From NCBI GenBank assembly GCA_024642505.1, contig JAHEAZ010000013.1, forward strand, positions 13,390 through 52,385: a stretch of 38,996 bases of DNA. The letters run 5' to 3'. This document shows, piece after piece, positions 1 through 7,205 of this stretch (position 1 is its first letter; each line of letters starts with the position of its first letter). Below the pieces are notes generated by a model. The model saw only the letters and a program-made list of their open reading frames with translations. It ran no database searches and had not been told where the DNA came from. This DNA is from Gammaproteobacteria bacterium (GTDB lineage Bacteria > Pseudomonadota > Gammaproteobacteria > Steroidobacterales > Steroidobacteraceae). A program made the position numbers and the translations under genes.

Positions 1-316
1 CGCGACGTATCCGGGATGAGAACCCCGCAGGGGTTCGACGAGCGACTGCGTCAGCGGTCGCGAAGGACAGCGCCGCATGGCGGCGCTGGTCCCGAGCTGG
101 CAGGCGAGGGACGAGGGCCGCAGGCCCGAGCAATCCCCGTGGGGACGCCAGTTTTGTGGCGCGACGTATCCGGGATGAGAACCCCGCAGGGGTTCGACGA
201 GCGACTGCGTCAGCGGTCGCGAAGGACAGCGCCGCATGGCGGCGCTGGTCCCGAGCTGGCAGGCGAGGGACGAGGGCCGCGGGCCCGAGCAATCCGCGCG
301 GAGATGCCAGTTTTTT
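1..316. repeat. 159-bp tandem palindromic repeat, two copies
   Basis: Two nearly identical units start at 1 and 160 (period 159). Each contains short palindromes, for example AACCCC-GCA-GGGGTT and GCGCCGC-ATG-GCGGCGC, as in REP/BIME-type intergenic elements. The first copy begins at the window edge, so the array may continue upstream. The copies differ slightly near their ends (CAGGCCC versus GGGCCC; CCCCGTGGGGAC versus CGCGCGGAGAT). A partial third copy lies at 3555-3613. Open frames crossing it look like repeat translation, not genes. Confidence 0.85.
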
Positions 317-668
317 GACTCACCACCGTACGCAAAAAGTACCAAAGAAAGACCGCTCGAAGGCGGCGTAGGGCGCAGGGGACGTGCCACCCAAAGACCG
401 CCGACGGATCAGGCGCTGCCGAGCGCCATCCCGTCGGCACGGGACACTCGCCTGGATATCAGGACCGCAACGATTCTTACAGGCACAGGCATGTTTGCCC
501 GGCCACGCCTCACGGCTAGAAGTCCAGGAGGCCTCGCCAAGAGGCTATTTGCGCCTTGTTCTGCAGCCTTGTTGCGCAGCTTTTCCTGCCAGTCGTCCGT
601 GATAACCCACGATGGATGGGCGGTGACGCTACCAAGAGACTTGTATCCAGCGACATCGTCTTCGTTGA
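317..668. other. Non-coding intergenic repeat-like stretch
   Basis: No gene is convincing here. Just after the tandem repeat there is a short AT-rich piece (CGCAAAAAGTACCAAAG, 331-347). It is followed by a GC-rich segment with the hairpin GGCGCT-GCCG-AGCGCC near 412-427. A 20-bp stretch at 497-516 (GCCCGGCCACGCCTCACGGC) recurs exactly at 2435-2454, so pieces of one dispersed intergenic element are probably scattered on both sides of the protease gene. Long open frames cross the stretch, but their translations are rich in Arg, Pro and Ser as expected of high-GC non-coding DNA. Confidence 0.4.
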
Positions 669-809
669 TTGTCATTGGCACCTGCGTACCGCCGACGCTG
701 GCTGGCGCTAATTGCAGCAGCAATTTTCTTCGGCTTGAGTGCCGCCCTTAGCAGTGCGCCATGGTGGGCAATCATCATCGTACTGCTGGTGATTACGAGT
801 TTGAAGTAA
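669..809 (+). CDS. Possible small membrane protein (TTG start)
   Basis: A 46-codon frame starts at TTG directly after an in-frame stop. It encodes a basic N-terminus (AYRRRW) followed by two hydrophobic stretches, ALIAAAIFFGLSAALSSA and WWAIIIVLLVITSL, ending in K. This hydrophobic pattern is unlike the Arg/Pro-rich noise of the neighbouring frames, which is the only argument for it. No clear Shine-Dalgarno sequence precedes the TTG and no family is recognised. It could also be the 3' remnant of a decayed membrane protein gene. Confidence 0.25.
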   Translation: MSLAPAYRRRWLALIAAAIFFGLSAALSSAPWWAIIIVLLVITSLK

Positions 810-863
810 TGACGGCGCGTCTCGCCCGGCGCAAACCTGGCCATAAAAATAAAAAATGTCGCA

Positions 864-968
864 CGGTTGGACGAGCCTAGATGGTACCTACGCACTCCCG
901 GCGTCTTTGATTTCACGGTATCCGCTCCAGGTGGGGAGCGGTGTCCTGGCTGTTTCAGGTTGCAGACA
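864..968 (+). repeat. Structured dispersed element, copy A
   Basis: This ~105-nt segment shares ordered blocks with 2196-2297: CGGTTGGACG, AGATGGTACC, TTCACGGTA, a hairpin at the same relative place, and GCAGACA. Here the hairpin is CCGCTCC (922-928) with GGAGCGG (935-941). The two copies differ in hairpin sequence but both keep it paired, which would fit a structured RNA or a palindromic mobile element. The strand shown is only the reading direction in which both copies align. No known RNA family is recognised. Confidence 0.4.
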
Positions 969-1113
969 GTGCCCAAGAGTGAACTGTCCGAGAGGGACCC
1001 CTTGACCCATATCCCGGTGGTTGATCAGCAAGGCTATTACAGTGCCGGAAAACTCTAGAGCCACCCGCTACTGAACGCGGAGTGGGGTCGAAGCGGCCTG
1101 TTTATGGTTCTAA

Positions 1114-1851
1114 TCAACGGCTGAACATCATTCCTGATGAGGCCGCCATATAGCCTCCGATGGCACCCAGCAGATTCATCGAGCAATGAATGATAATTCC
1201 CAGATATACGTTCTTGGTCTTCCAGACTACGTAACTCAATACGATTCCGACACCAATTAGGGCCAGGGCATTGTGGGGCTGCCAGAAATGATAAACGCCG
1301 AACAAAGCACCATTTAGCACGGGAGCCCAACCTTTTAGAAATTCCATTCGGGCTAACAGGTAGCCCCTGAAGAACAGCTCTTCAACAATGGGTCCGACCA
1401 GCCCGTCGATAAAAATCGCGGCCAGATACATTTTGGCAATCAAGGTTGCATCGGTGCTCCCAAATCCGGGATCGAAATACCATCTCGGCAGCCATGAAAA
1501 TAGGGAATTCTTAAGAAATATGCCGACTGGATAAAGCGGTATGTAGACAAGGTTGACTAGCACGATTCCGCCGAGAGTCCACAGAACCATGGACCGCAGC
1601 GGCATGGTGCGCGTATTCACAACCACCGACGACAACTGGTATTGGCCGGTCATTGACTTCGCTGTGACCAGAAGATGGGCCATCCCGACAGGCGCGAGAA
1701 TGAGCAGCTCGGCCAGAAGCAGGGGAGCAAGTCCCGGATATCCCTGCGACACCAAAATGGGGCCTGCAATTACATAAAAAACAGTAACCAGCACACCGAT
1801 GTAGAGATGATTGAAAGCAATTTGGCCGGGGCTCAGTGGAGTGAGCTGCAT
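1114..1851 (-). CDS. CPBP family intramembrane metalloprotease
   Basis: This is a 245-residue polytopic membrane protein of the CPBP (Abi/CAAX-protease, Rce1-like) family. The signature is visible in order: EELFFRG (glutamate pair and arginine), then FGVYHFW with the conserved histidine, then HCSMN near the C-terminus. Several hydrophobic segments surround these motifs. The ATG at 1851 is preceded by GGAG five bases upstream, and homology-like sequence begins there; the open frame continues upstream without support. Bacterial members process membrane peptides, act in bacteriocin immunity or have unknown roles, and the substrate cannot be told here. The gene stands alone between two copies of a structured repeat, with repeat debris on both sides, so it may be a transferred island gene. 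Confidence 0.85.
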   Translation of the reverse strand: MQLTPLSPGQIAFNHLYIGVLVTVFYVIAGPILVSQGYPGLAPLLLAELLILAPVGMAHLLVTAKSMTGQYQLSSVVVNTRTMPLRSMVLWTLGGIVLVNLVYIPLYPVGIFLKNSLFSWLPRWYFDPGFGSTDATLIAKMYLAAIFIDGLVGPIVEELFFRGYLLARMEFLKGWAPVLNGALFGVYHFWQPHNALALIGVGIVLSYVVWKTKNVYLGIIIHCSMNLLGAIGGYMAASSGMMFSR

Positions 1852-2195
1852 GACTTCTCCAAATCGCCAAAATGTTCGCCAACAGTAAACGCGCATCGAA
1901 ACACTATCAATGCTGGGGGCGAAATTGCCATCAATTGCTTCAAGAGCGGCATGACCGTCAATAGTCTCGCGCATGTGTTCTGTAACTTGGACGCCAAAAC
2001 GCGAGATAAGTGACAAAAATTGCCGACCCCACGAGAGTGTCCGGGATTTCGGTGTATTGATCCCCGCCCTACGCCAGCGCTTTATTGTCCGGCGATTGTC
2101 CAACCCTGGTCGTTAGCGGACATCGCCTGGGCGTTTGTCCGAGTGCAAGGAGGTGTCTAGGTTGGGCCGTCGTTTGGTGCCTGCATTACGAAGAG
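1852..2195. other. Gene-poor stretch upstream of the CPBP gene
   Basis: No gene is supported here. A frame in phase with the protease continues to 2103 but has no recognisable sequence. An imperfect inverted repeat occurs near 2091-2125: GGCGATTGTCC pairs with GGACATCGCC with one bulged base around a short loop. Promoter elements for the minus-strand protease must lie here, but no good -35/-10 pair is evident. Confidence 0.4.
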
Positions 2196-2297
2196 CGGTT
2201 GGACGCGGGCAGATGGTACCGACATCCCCCTGGGGTCCGTGTCTTCACGGTACCTCCACGGAGGTGGGTGGGGCCTGCTACCTACCCGACGCAGACA
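2196..2297 (+). repeat. Structured dispersed element, copy B
   Basis: This is the second copy of the element at 864-968. Shared blocks in the same order are CGGTTGGACG (2196), AGATGGTACC (2211), TTCACGGTA (2244) and GCAGACA (2291). The hairpin at the equivalent place is ACCTC-CACG-GAGGT (2252-2265). An extra palindrome, CCCCC-TGGGG, lies near 2226-2235, and GGTACC occurs twice (2215 and 2249), so the ends of the central part can pair. About 140 bp further on, 2435-2454 repeats the 20-mer at 497-516. The function is unknown. Confidence 0.4.
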
Positions 2298-2485
2298 TCC
2301 CGTAGCTACGCCGCAGCGCGGAATGTGCGTGCGAGCGGGTGAGACCGGATTGTTCACGATCTCGGTTGCCGATCCCAGGTCCTCCCCGCGGGCAATGCAG
2401 GATGTAATCGACCCCCGCCGCACGCCGAGAGCCCGCCCGGCCACGCCTCACGGCCTGACCGGGCTGGCAGACAGGAGCTACAGCG

Positions 2486-3172
2486 TCAGTCCCCCCAGGT
2501 CGCCACGCGGCGGTACATCTCGACCCCGACCACCTTGCGGGTAGGGCCTACCTTCGCGGTGAACTTGCCGAAGGCGTCACTCGCAAAGAGTTTGTCGAGG
2601 TACTCGTTGACGGCCTTGAAGTCAGGCCCGCCAATCAGCACTGCGTGCGTCACGGCCATGCTGCCGCTGCGAAACGAGGCCAGTCGCAGGACGCCCGGGT
2701 TGCCCACTTCACGATTGAGGTCGGCAATTCCCTCTCGATAGGTTGTGGGATCGGTGGTGTTGATGAGGTAAGCCACGAGGTAGCCGGCGCTGCGCCGCGC
2801 CGCGCCGTGGTCGTCAACGACCATCACCAGCTTGCTGCCCAGGTAGTGCGCTTCTACATTCGTTTCGAGCAGGTAGCGCGACCAGCCCGGGCTGGCGAGG
2901 CGTTTCGCCGTCGAGTCCATGTACTCGGCATAGCTGTCGAAGTCCTCAACGACGAGGTGCGTAGCTTCCATATCGCCGAACTCACGCGCGTAGAACGTGA
3001 GCTTGGCGCCCTTCATGGCCGGATCCGCCATCAGAGTGTCGATGGCCCGCTTGGCGCGTTGGGTGTCCGGATAGTTGATGCTGTGCACTGCCTCGAACTT
3101 GTCTGCGAGCGACGGCATGGTCACGAGCAGCGTTGCCATAGCTGCCAGGATCGACAAGATTCTTGTCCTCAT
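2486..3172 (-). CDS. Secreted protein with two similar halves, unknown function
   Basis: This ~228-residue protein starts with a clear Sec signal peptide (MRTRILSILAAMATLLV, cleavage near SLADK). The mature part seems to consist of two similar halves of ~90-100 residues. Each carries a segment like THLVVEDFDSYAEYMDS or THAVLIGGPDFKAVNEYLD followed by a beta-type stretch (VEAHYLGSKL; RKVVGVEMYRR). This recalls duplicated dimeric alpha/beta-barrel (ABM/NIPSNAP-like) folds, but that is inference. Start 3172 was chosen because GGGGGA lies nine bases upstream; ATG at 3181 is an alternative. A -10-like TATACT lies on the minus strand at 3266-3261. There is no enzymatic motif. Confidence 0.7.
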   Translation of the reverse strand: MRTRILSILAAMATLLVTMPSLADKFEAVHSINYPDTQRAKRAIDTLMADPAMKGAKLTFYAREFGDMEATHLVVEDFDSYAEYMDSTAKRLASPGWSRYLLETNVEAHYLGSKLVMVVDDHGAARRSAGYLVAYLINTTDPTTYREGIADLNREVGNPGVLRLASFRSGSMAVTHAVLIGGPDFKAVNEYLDKLFASDAFGKFTAKVGPTRKVVGVEMYRRVATWGD

Positions 3173-3380
3173 TGCCTTCATTCCCCCTTTATGGCGCTGA
3201 TGCGCGTATTGGATGTGGCGTGATGCCAGGAGGCCTCCCGTCTGGGAAGGCCCGTGCCGCAGTATAGACACCATGTCCCTGTCGGCGGCGTCCGATTCTC
3301 GGTCGATAGCCGTTGATTTGCTGCAGCGCGGCATCGTGTCGGGTTCGCGTAGCGTTTGAGGTTGACAGTAGCGGCCAGCC

Positions 3381-3524
3381 CTAGACGGCAGCGAGCATTG
3401 CGTCGACAGATTTCGGGTTGAACTTGCGAACCTGGCGGTTAAGCAATCCGCGGCCAGCTAGTTCGTCTGCGCTCCGCCGAAAAGCTACGCCTGTTTCCCG
3501 CAGCTCGTGTAACAACCCCACCAT
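3381..3524 (-). CDS. Weak 47-codon frame, possibly a gene remnant
   Basis: A short frame begins MVGLLHELRETGVAFRRS and ends in KSVDAMLAAV. It is more protein-like (amphipathic helices, balanced charges) than most spurious frames nearby, and ATG 3524 has only a weak GGA upstream. It sits between a repeat fragment and the secreted protein gene. No family is recognised; it may be a small DNA- or protein-binding peptide, a remnant of a larger gene, or noise. Confidence 0.2.
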   Translation of the reverse strand: MVGLLHELRETGVAFRRSADELAGRGLLNRQVRKFNPKSVDAMLAAV

Positions 3525-3554
3525 GTTTCCAGCCGTTCGACGGGCGACCACTTG

Positions 3555-3613
3555 AGTGGTCGCGAAGGACAGCGCCGCATGGTGACGCGGGTCCCGAGCT
3601 GTCAGGCGAAGGA
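3555..3613. repeat. Partial copy of the 159-bp repeat
   Basis: Positions 3558-3582 match bases 56-80 and 215-239 of the tandem repeat over 25 nt, and similarity continues through GTCCCGAGCTG and CAGGCGA to about 3613. The fragment ends seven bases from the stop codon of the acyl-CoA-binding protein gene, so it forms that gene's immediate 3' flank. Its palindrome has decayed (ATGGTGACGC instead of ATGGCGGCGC). Confidence 0.75.
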
Positions 3614-3619
3614 CCGCGT

Positions 3620-3880
3620 CTAGCTGGACTTCAGGTGATTGACGAGCTTGATGTAGGCCTTCATCGCTGCATCCTTGCTCATTCCCTTGCGGGCCTCCCA
3701 GGCGTTGTACTTGGCCCGCGCCTTGAAGTCGAAGGCGCTGGGCTTGTCGCCGGCGACGTCGCCATCCGAGGCTTGCTTGTAGAAGGAGTAGAGCTCCAGG
3801 AGAGTCTCGTTGTCGGGCCGCTGCTGCAGATTCTGCACTTCGGCCTGGGCCGCTTCGAACTGTTTCTTGAGTGCCGTCAT
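3620..3880 (-). CDS. Acyl-CoA-binding protein
   Basis: This ~86-residue protein matches the whole acyl-CoA-binding protein (ACBP) fold, a cytosolic four-helix carrier of long-chain acyl-CoA esters. Visible signatures are LLELYSFYKQASDGDV and KARAKYNAWEARKGMSKD followed by AMKAYIKLV, which include the family's conserved Tyr, Lys and Trp residues. ATG 3880 is preferred because AAGGGG lies six bases upstream; ATG 3886 is too close to it. ACBPs are found in only some bacteria and probably buffer acyl-CoA pools for lipid metabolism. The gene is monocistronic, with a repeat fragment directly downstream. Confidence 0.93.
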   Translation of the reverse strand: MTALKKQFEAAQAEVQNLQQRPDNETLLELYSFYKQASDGDVAGDKPSAFDFKARAKYNAWEARKGMSKDAAMKAYIKLVNHLKSS

Positions 3881-3991
3881 CGCCATCCCCTTTGGTCAAC
3901 GGGCATGGCTAGGTTGCAACGGATGCAGGGTGCGGGTCAACGGCGCCCGTAAGCCCGCTGGCCGGATACCCAAAACCCGGGTGTCCAGTCG

Positions 3992-4675
3992 TCAGGCGAT
4001 GGTCTTGCTGAGTGTCTGGCTGCGTTCGCTCTCGACCCCCGACGCGTTCAGCGACGACATCGCGAAGAAATAGGTCGACGGCGACAGATTGTCGATCACG
4101 TAGGTGGTGACGCCGGGCGAGTTGATCGTGACGACCTGGTCGAGCGAATTCTGTGACTTGCCGAAGTAGATCTTGTATCCGGCGAGGTTCGTCAGTGGCG
4201 AGCCGTCGGTGTTCTCGGACGGTGGTGTCCAGCTCAGCGTCACCGAGCCCATGGCCACCTGGGTGACATCGACCAGAAAGACGGGCAGCTCCGCCGAGGC
4301 CTTGCCATCGCTGACCGCAATCACGATCTCTTCGTAAGAACCAACATCGCCGTCGCCCGGGACGCCCGACAGTCTCCCTGTACTGGAGTCGAACGCAAGC
4401 CAATTGGGCTTGTTGCGGATGCTGAAAGAGAGTGGATCGTTGTCCGGGTCACTGGCGCTCGGCTGGAAGTCGTACGTCTCCCCGGCCTTTACCGCAGTCG
4501 GGGGCTGGCCCGAGATGCTGGGGCTCCTGTTCGAAGAGCCGCTGGGGCCAACGGGTGAGGCGGGCGAACCAGTGCCATTCAACGCTCTCGCCGATGGATT
4601 CGATTCGAAACAGCCGGCGAGCAGCGCCGCAAGTCCGAGAGCTACGAGCCAGCGATGAGAATTGAATGCCTGCAA
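3992..4675 (-). CDS. Riboswitch-controlled lipoprotein with Ig-like and FnIII domains
   Basis: This is a predicted outer-membrane or surface lipoprotein with lipobox LLAG-C after a short hydrophobic segment. After a Ser/Pro/Gly-rich linker there is one putative Ig-like (He_PIG) repeat, from SPSISGQPPT to the VIAVSDGKAS region. A fibronectin III domain follows, with SVTLSWTPPSENTDGSPL, GYKIYFGKS and TYFFAMSSLNASGVES. It is a short paralogue of the protein at 24635. I prefer TTG 4675, preceded by GAGGCGGAG, because it gives a normal 20-residue signal peptide; the upstream ATG at 4711 has no ribosome-binding site and would add acidic residues. A c-di-GMP-I riboswitch lies in the leader. The role is probably adhesion or matrix binding (inference). 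Confidence 0.85.
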   Translation of the reverse strand: MQAFNSHRWLVALGLAALLAGCFESNPSARALNGTGSPASPVGPSGSSNRSPSISGQPPTAVKAGETYDFQPSASDPDNDPLSFSIRNKPNWLAFDSSTGRLSGVPGDGDVGSYEEIVIAVSDGKASAELPVFLVDVTQVAMGSVTLSWTPPSENTDGSPLTNLAGYKIYFGKSQNSLDQVVTINSPGVTTYVIDNLSPSTYFFAMSSLNASGVESERSQTLSKTIA

Positions 4676-4680
4676 CTGCT

Positions 4681-4702
4681 CCGCCTCGCGAGACGAGGGC
4701 GG
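4681..4702 (-). promoter_or_regulatory. Hairpin covering the ribosome-binding site
   Basis: In the minus-strand transcript CCGCCCTCG pairs with CGAGGCGG around a short loop (eight pairs, one bulged C). The 3' arm contains the GAGGCGG that would serve the TTG start at 4675. This looks like the expression platform of the c-di-GMP riboswitch at 4804-4883: when formed it would block translation. The competing pairing that links it to the aptamer was not identified. Confidence 0.4.
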
Positions 4703-4803
4703 ACCATTCAAACGAGACGGAGACGCGCCAGCACGGCACTGCTGCCAATTGACGACAAATCGAGTGACCGTGCGTCGATGAATCGACGGCGGTCTCGTCT
4801 GCC

Positions 4804-4883
4804 GGCAACCCCGCTAGCCTGGGCACCATCACTGGTGCCGTTAGCCCGGAAGCTTTGCGTCCCCATCTTTCGATGGGTTTGCC
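4804..4883 (-). promoter_or_regulatory. Cyclic-di-GMP-I (GEMM-I) riboswitch
   Basis: Read on the minus strand, the segment carries the class I c-di-GMP aptamer hallmarks in order. P1 is GGCAAACCC with GGGGTTGCC. P2 is a hairpin capped by a GAAA tetraloop (CCCATC-GAAA-GATGGGG). The invariant GACGCAAAGC joins it to a long P3 arm (CCGGGCTAACGGCACC with its complement). It sits in the leader of the Ig/FnIII lipoprotein gene, ~130 nt before the preferred start. A GATAAT -10-like box on the minus strand (4901-4896) would start the RNA a few bases before the aptamer; its -35 is poor. Confidence 0.92.
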
Positions 4884-5153
4884 CTCTAGGAGTCGATTAT
4901 CACGGTGCTATGTCGGGCCATACTGCGACGGGGTTCACCGAAAAGCAGCGCGCGTCCGATCAGTTTTGAGTTGGAGTCTCGGGAGGCGAGGATGCTTGAC
5001 ATAAGCGGCAGCGAAACGATGTTCGCCAAGCACATCCAGAAGTGTCTACACTTCAAAATCGTGCATCGTTTTTCTAAGGTGAAGTCGCTGCATCCGATCT
5101 CAATCCAGTCCCTGAGTACGTTTGCGCGACACTAACGTGTAGGGTCTTCCGGC
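4884..5153. other. Divergent promoter and leader region
   Basis: This interval separates the riboswitch leader (minus) from prsK (plus). It holds the GATAAT box for the minus transcript, a small frame at 4992-5135, and a nested inverted repeat. The outer arms are AAACGATG (5014-5021) and CATCGTTT (5064-5071); the inner hairpin is GAAGTG-TCTA-CACTTC (5039-5054). No strong plus-strand promoter is evident. Confidence 0.5.
4992..5135 (+). CDS. Possible 47-codon leader peptide upstream of prsK
   Basis: ATG 4992 follows GGGAGG at an ideal five-base distance, and the frame (MLDISGSETMFAKHIQKC onward) stops 18 bases before the prsK start. The peptide is rich in His, Lys, Ser, Phe and Ile, unlike high-GC noise frames, and its coding sequence contains the nested inverted repeat at 5014-5071. 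This arrangement would suit a small co-transcribed peptide or a translation-coupled leader. No homologue is recognised and it may not be expressed. Confidence 0.3.
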   Translation: MLDISGSETMFAKHIQKCLHFKIVHRFSKVKSLHPISIQSLSTFARH

Positions 5154-7205
5154 GTGTCTGCATTCGGCGCATTCGGTTATGGCATATCAGCGCTCGGCTA
5201 CGCGGCGCTCTTCTTCCTGTTGCTGGCCGCCTGGCAGGGTCGTGGATCCGGCTGGAGGCTGGTCGCTGCCGCGCTGGTTACTGCGCTGTGGGCGGTGATG
5301 CTGGTCGTCTTCGCCAGAGAACTGGTTGAACCGAACGCGTCCGCGGTGACCCTGGATTCCGCACGCTATCTGGCCTGGTTCGCGGTACTAGCGAGCGGTG
5401 CCGAAGCGAGTAGTTCCGCAAGGCTGATTGCGCGCGCGGCGCAGGCAGTGGGTCTGGCAGTGCTGTGCGTCGGTCTGGTTGCGATCGCGCTGGACAACCA
5501 GACGGTCGGCGCGGCTGCTGTCGCCGGCGGCCTGATCATGCCGATGCTCGGCATGTGGCTGTTGGGAAGCGTCCGTACGGGCTCGGACGGCAGCCAACGG
5601 CGGGGAATGAATTACCTCGGCATTGGCCTGGGCGCCGTGATGATCTGCGACATCATTCTCTACCTTCAGCCCCTTGTATCGGGCTCAGGCGCGGCTGACA
5701 TCTGGCTCGTACGCGGTTATACCTCCGGGTTGGCGTTACCGTTCATCGCCCTGGCGGTCACTCGCGGCACGCGCTGGCCGTTTGCGTTCACGGTGTCGCG
5801 CGACGCCGCGTTTTATACGACGCTGGCGACGGCGATCGGTGGCTACATCCTGCTCACCGCGATCGGTGGTCACCTCGTGCGTCTGGTAGGAGGAAGCCAG
5901 GGCGACATCGCCCAGATGTTGTTCTACGTTGCAGCGCTCTCGCTGCTCATTCTCCTGGTCGCGTCGGCATCTCTGCGGCGGCGCTTGAGGGTCTTTCTTC
6001 TCAAGCACTTCTTCGAACACAAGTATGACTATCGCGAGGAATGGCTGCGGTTCATCGCGACCCTGTCTGACAATGCCGCAGGCGAGGACTCGCGCGTCGC
6101 CGGCCTGCGTGCGATTGCCCAGATCATCTCGAGTCCCGCCGCGGCCCTGCTGTTGAAGGATGAGGGCTCCGGGACACTCCGATTCGCCGCAAGTTGGCCG
6201 AGCGATGGCGCATTGCCCGAGAGTGCCTTCGGGCTGGGTGCGAATCACCGGCTGATGGATCTTCTCGGCCGTCGGGAGTGGGTCGTGGACTTCCAGGATC
6301 AGAGGAGCGGTCGCTCCTCGCGCGAACAGCTGCACCTGCCCGACTGGCTGGTCGCCGGCGGCCGCTGGCGACTGATCGTCCCGATGTTGTTCAAGGATGA
6401 GCTAATGGGAATGATCCTGCTGGAGGATCCACCAGGACAATTCTCGCTGACCTTCGAGGATCGCGACCTTCTCAAGACGGTCGCGCGACACGTCGCCACT
6501 CACGTCGCCCAACACGAGGCCGAGCGAAGGCTGACCGAGGCCAGGCAATTCGAGGCCTACAGTCGCCTAACCGCGTTCCTCATGCATGACCTGAAAAATG
6601 CTGCGGCCCAGCTGCAGATGGTCGTGACCAACGCAGGTCGCCACAAACAGAATCCGGAGTTCATTGACGACGCGATCGACACCGTGGCCAACGCGGCGGG
6701 GCGGATTTCCCGACTGATCGAGCAACTCGGCCGGGGGGCAGATGGTGAAGGTGCCGGGAACGTCGGTCTCGAGCAGGTCGCTGCTGCGTCGATCGAGCGA
6801 ACCCTCGGACGGTATCCTCGGCCACGGCTGACAGTCGCGGCGAGTGGGCTGTGCGTCGCCGCAAGGCGTGAACAGCTGGGTAACATCATCGAGCACCTCA
6901 TCCGCAACGCGCAGGATGCAACTCCACCAGACGGGCAGATCGAGGTCTTGATCGAGGAGCTGGATGGTGCAGCGGTGGTGTCGATTGCCGATACCGGGGC
7001 AGGCATGACGCCCGCGTTCGTGCGGGACCGGCTGTTCAAGCCCTTCGACAGCACCAAGGGCAGCAAGGGAATGGGGATCGGCGCCTATCAGGCAAGGGAG
7101 TACGCTCGCTCCCATGGTGGAGACGTCGTAGTAGAGTCTGAGCCGGGCCACGGGACCACCTTTCGCCTGGTGTTGCCCATTTCTATAGTCGCGGCGGTTG
7201 CGTGA
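5154..7205 (+). CDS. prsK: PEP-CTERM system sensor histidine kinase PrsK
   Basis: This 683-residue sensor kinase has the PrsK layout. An N-terminal array of seven or eight membrane segments runs to about residue 285, then a cytoplasmic GAF-like domain (about 300-440), then a histidine-kinase core. The core has phospho-acceptor segment FLMHDLKNAAAQL (His near 478), N box HLIRNAQDAT, and ATP-lid motifs DTGAGM and KGMGIGAYQAREYARSHGG. In known systems PrsK/PrsR control exopolysaccharide and PEP-CTERM protein genes of exosortase XrtA loci. The start is GTG at 5154, with AGGG about nine bases before it. Its stop overlaps the prsR start by four bases (GTGA), so the two are translationally coupled. 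The signal it senses is unknown. Confidence 0.92.
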   Translation: MSAFGAFGYGISALGYAALFFLLLAAWQGRGSGWRLVAAALVTALWAVMLVVFARELVEPNASAVTLDSARYLAWFAVLASGAEASSSARLIARAAQAVGLAVLCVGLVAIALDNQTVGAAAVAGGLIMPMLGMWLLGSVRTGSDGSQRRGMNYLGIGLGAVMICDIILYLQPLVSGSGAADIWLVRGYTSGLALPFIALAVTRGTRWPFAFTVSRDAAFYTTLATAIGGYILLTAIGGHLVRLVGGSQGDIAQMLFYVAALSLLILLVASASLRRRLRVFLLKHFFEHKYDYREEWLRFIATLSDNAAGEDSRVAGLRAIAQIISSPAAALLLKDEGSGTLRFAASWPSDGALPESAFGLGANHRLMDLLGRREWVVDFQDQRSGRSSREQLHLPDWLVAGGRWRLIVPMLFKDELMGMILLEDPPGQFSLTFEDRDLLKTVARHVATHVAQHEAERRLTEARQFEAYSRLTAFLMHDLKNAAAQLQMVVTNAGRHKQNPEFIDDAIDTVANAAGRISRLIEQLGRGADGEGAGNVGLEQVAAASIERTLGRYPRPRLTVAASGLCVAARREQLGNIIEHLIRNAQDATPPDGQIEVLIEELDGAAVVSIADTGAGMTPAFVRDRLFKPFDSTKGSKGMGIGAYQAREYARSHGGDVVVESEPGHGTTFRLVLPISIVAAVA

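Larger units (their letters stand above)
3173..3619. other. Intergenic stretch with promoter, weak ORF and repeat
   Basis: This interval holds the presumed minus-strand promoter of the secreted protein gene (TATACT at 3261-3266 read on the minus strand), a palindromic GGAGGCCTCC near 3231-3240, a 47-codon weak frame (3381-3524, minus), and a dispersed repeat fragment touching the acyl-CoA-binding protein stop codon. Nothing else is recognised. Confidence 0.4.

Noticed and set aside
1-316. CRISPR array
   Set aside because: Only two long palindromic copies with no short repeats and unique spacers, and no cas genes in the window.
2091-2125. Integron attC-like site near an inverted repeat
   Set aside because: A RYYYAAC-like GTCCAAC is present, but the matching GTTRRRY core and the required spacing are absent.
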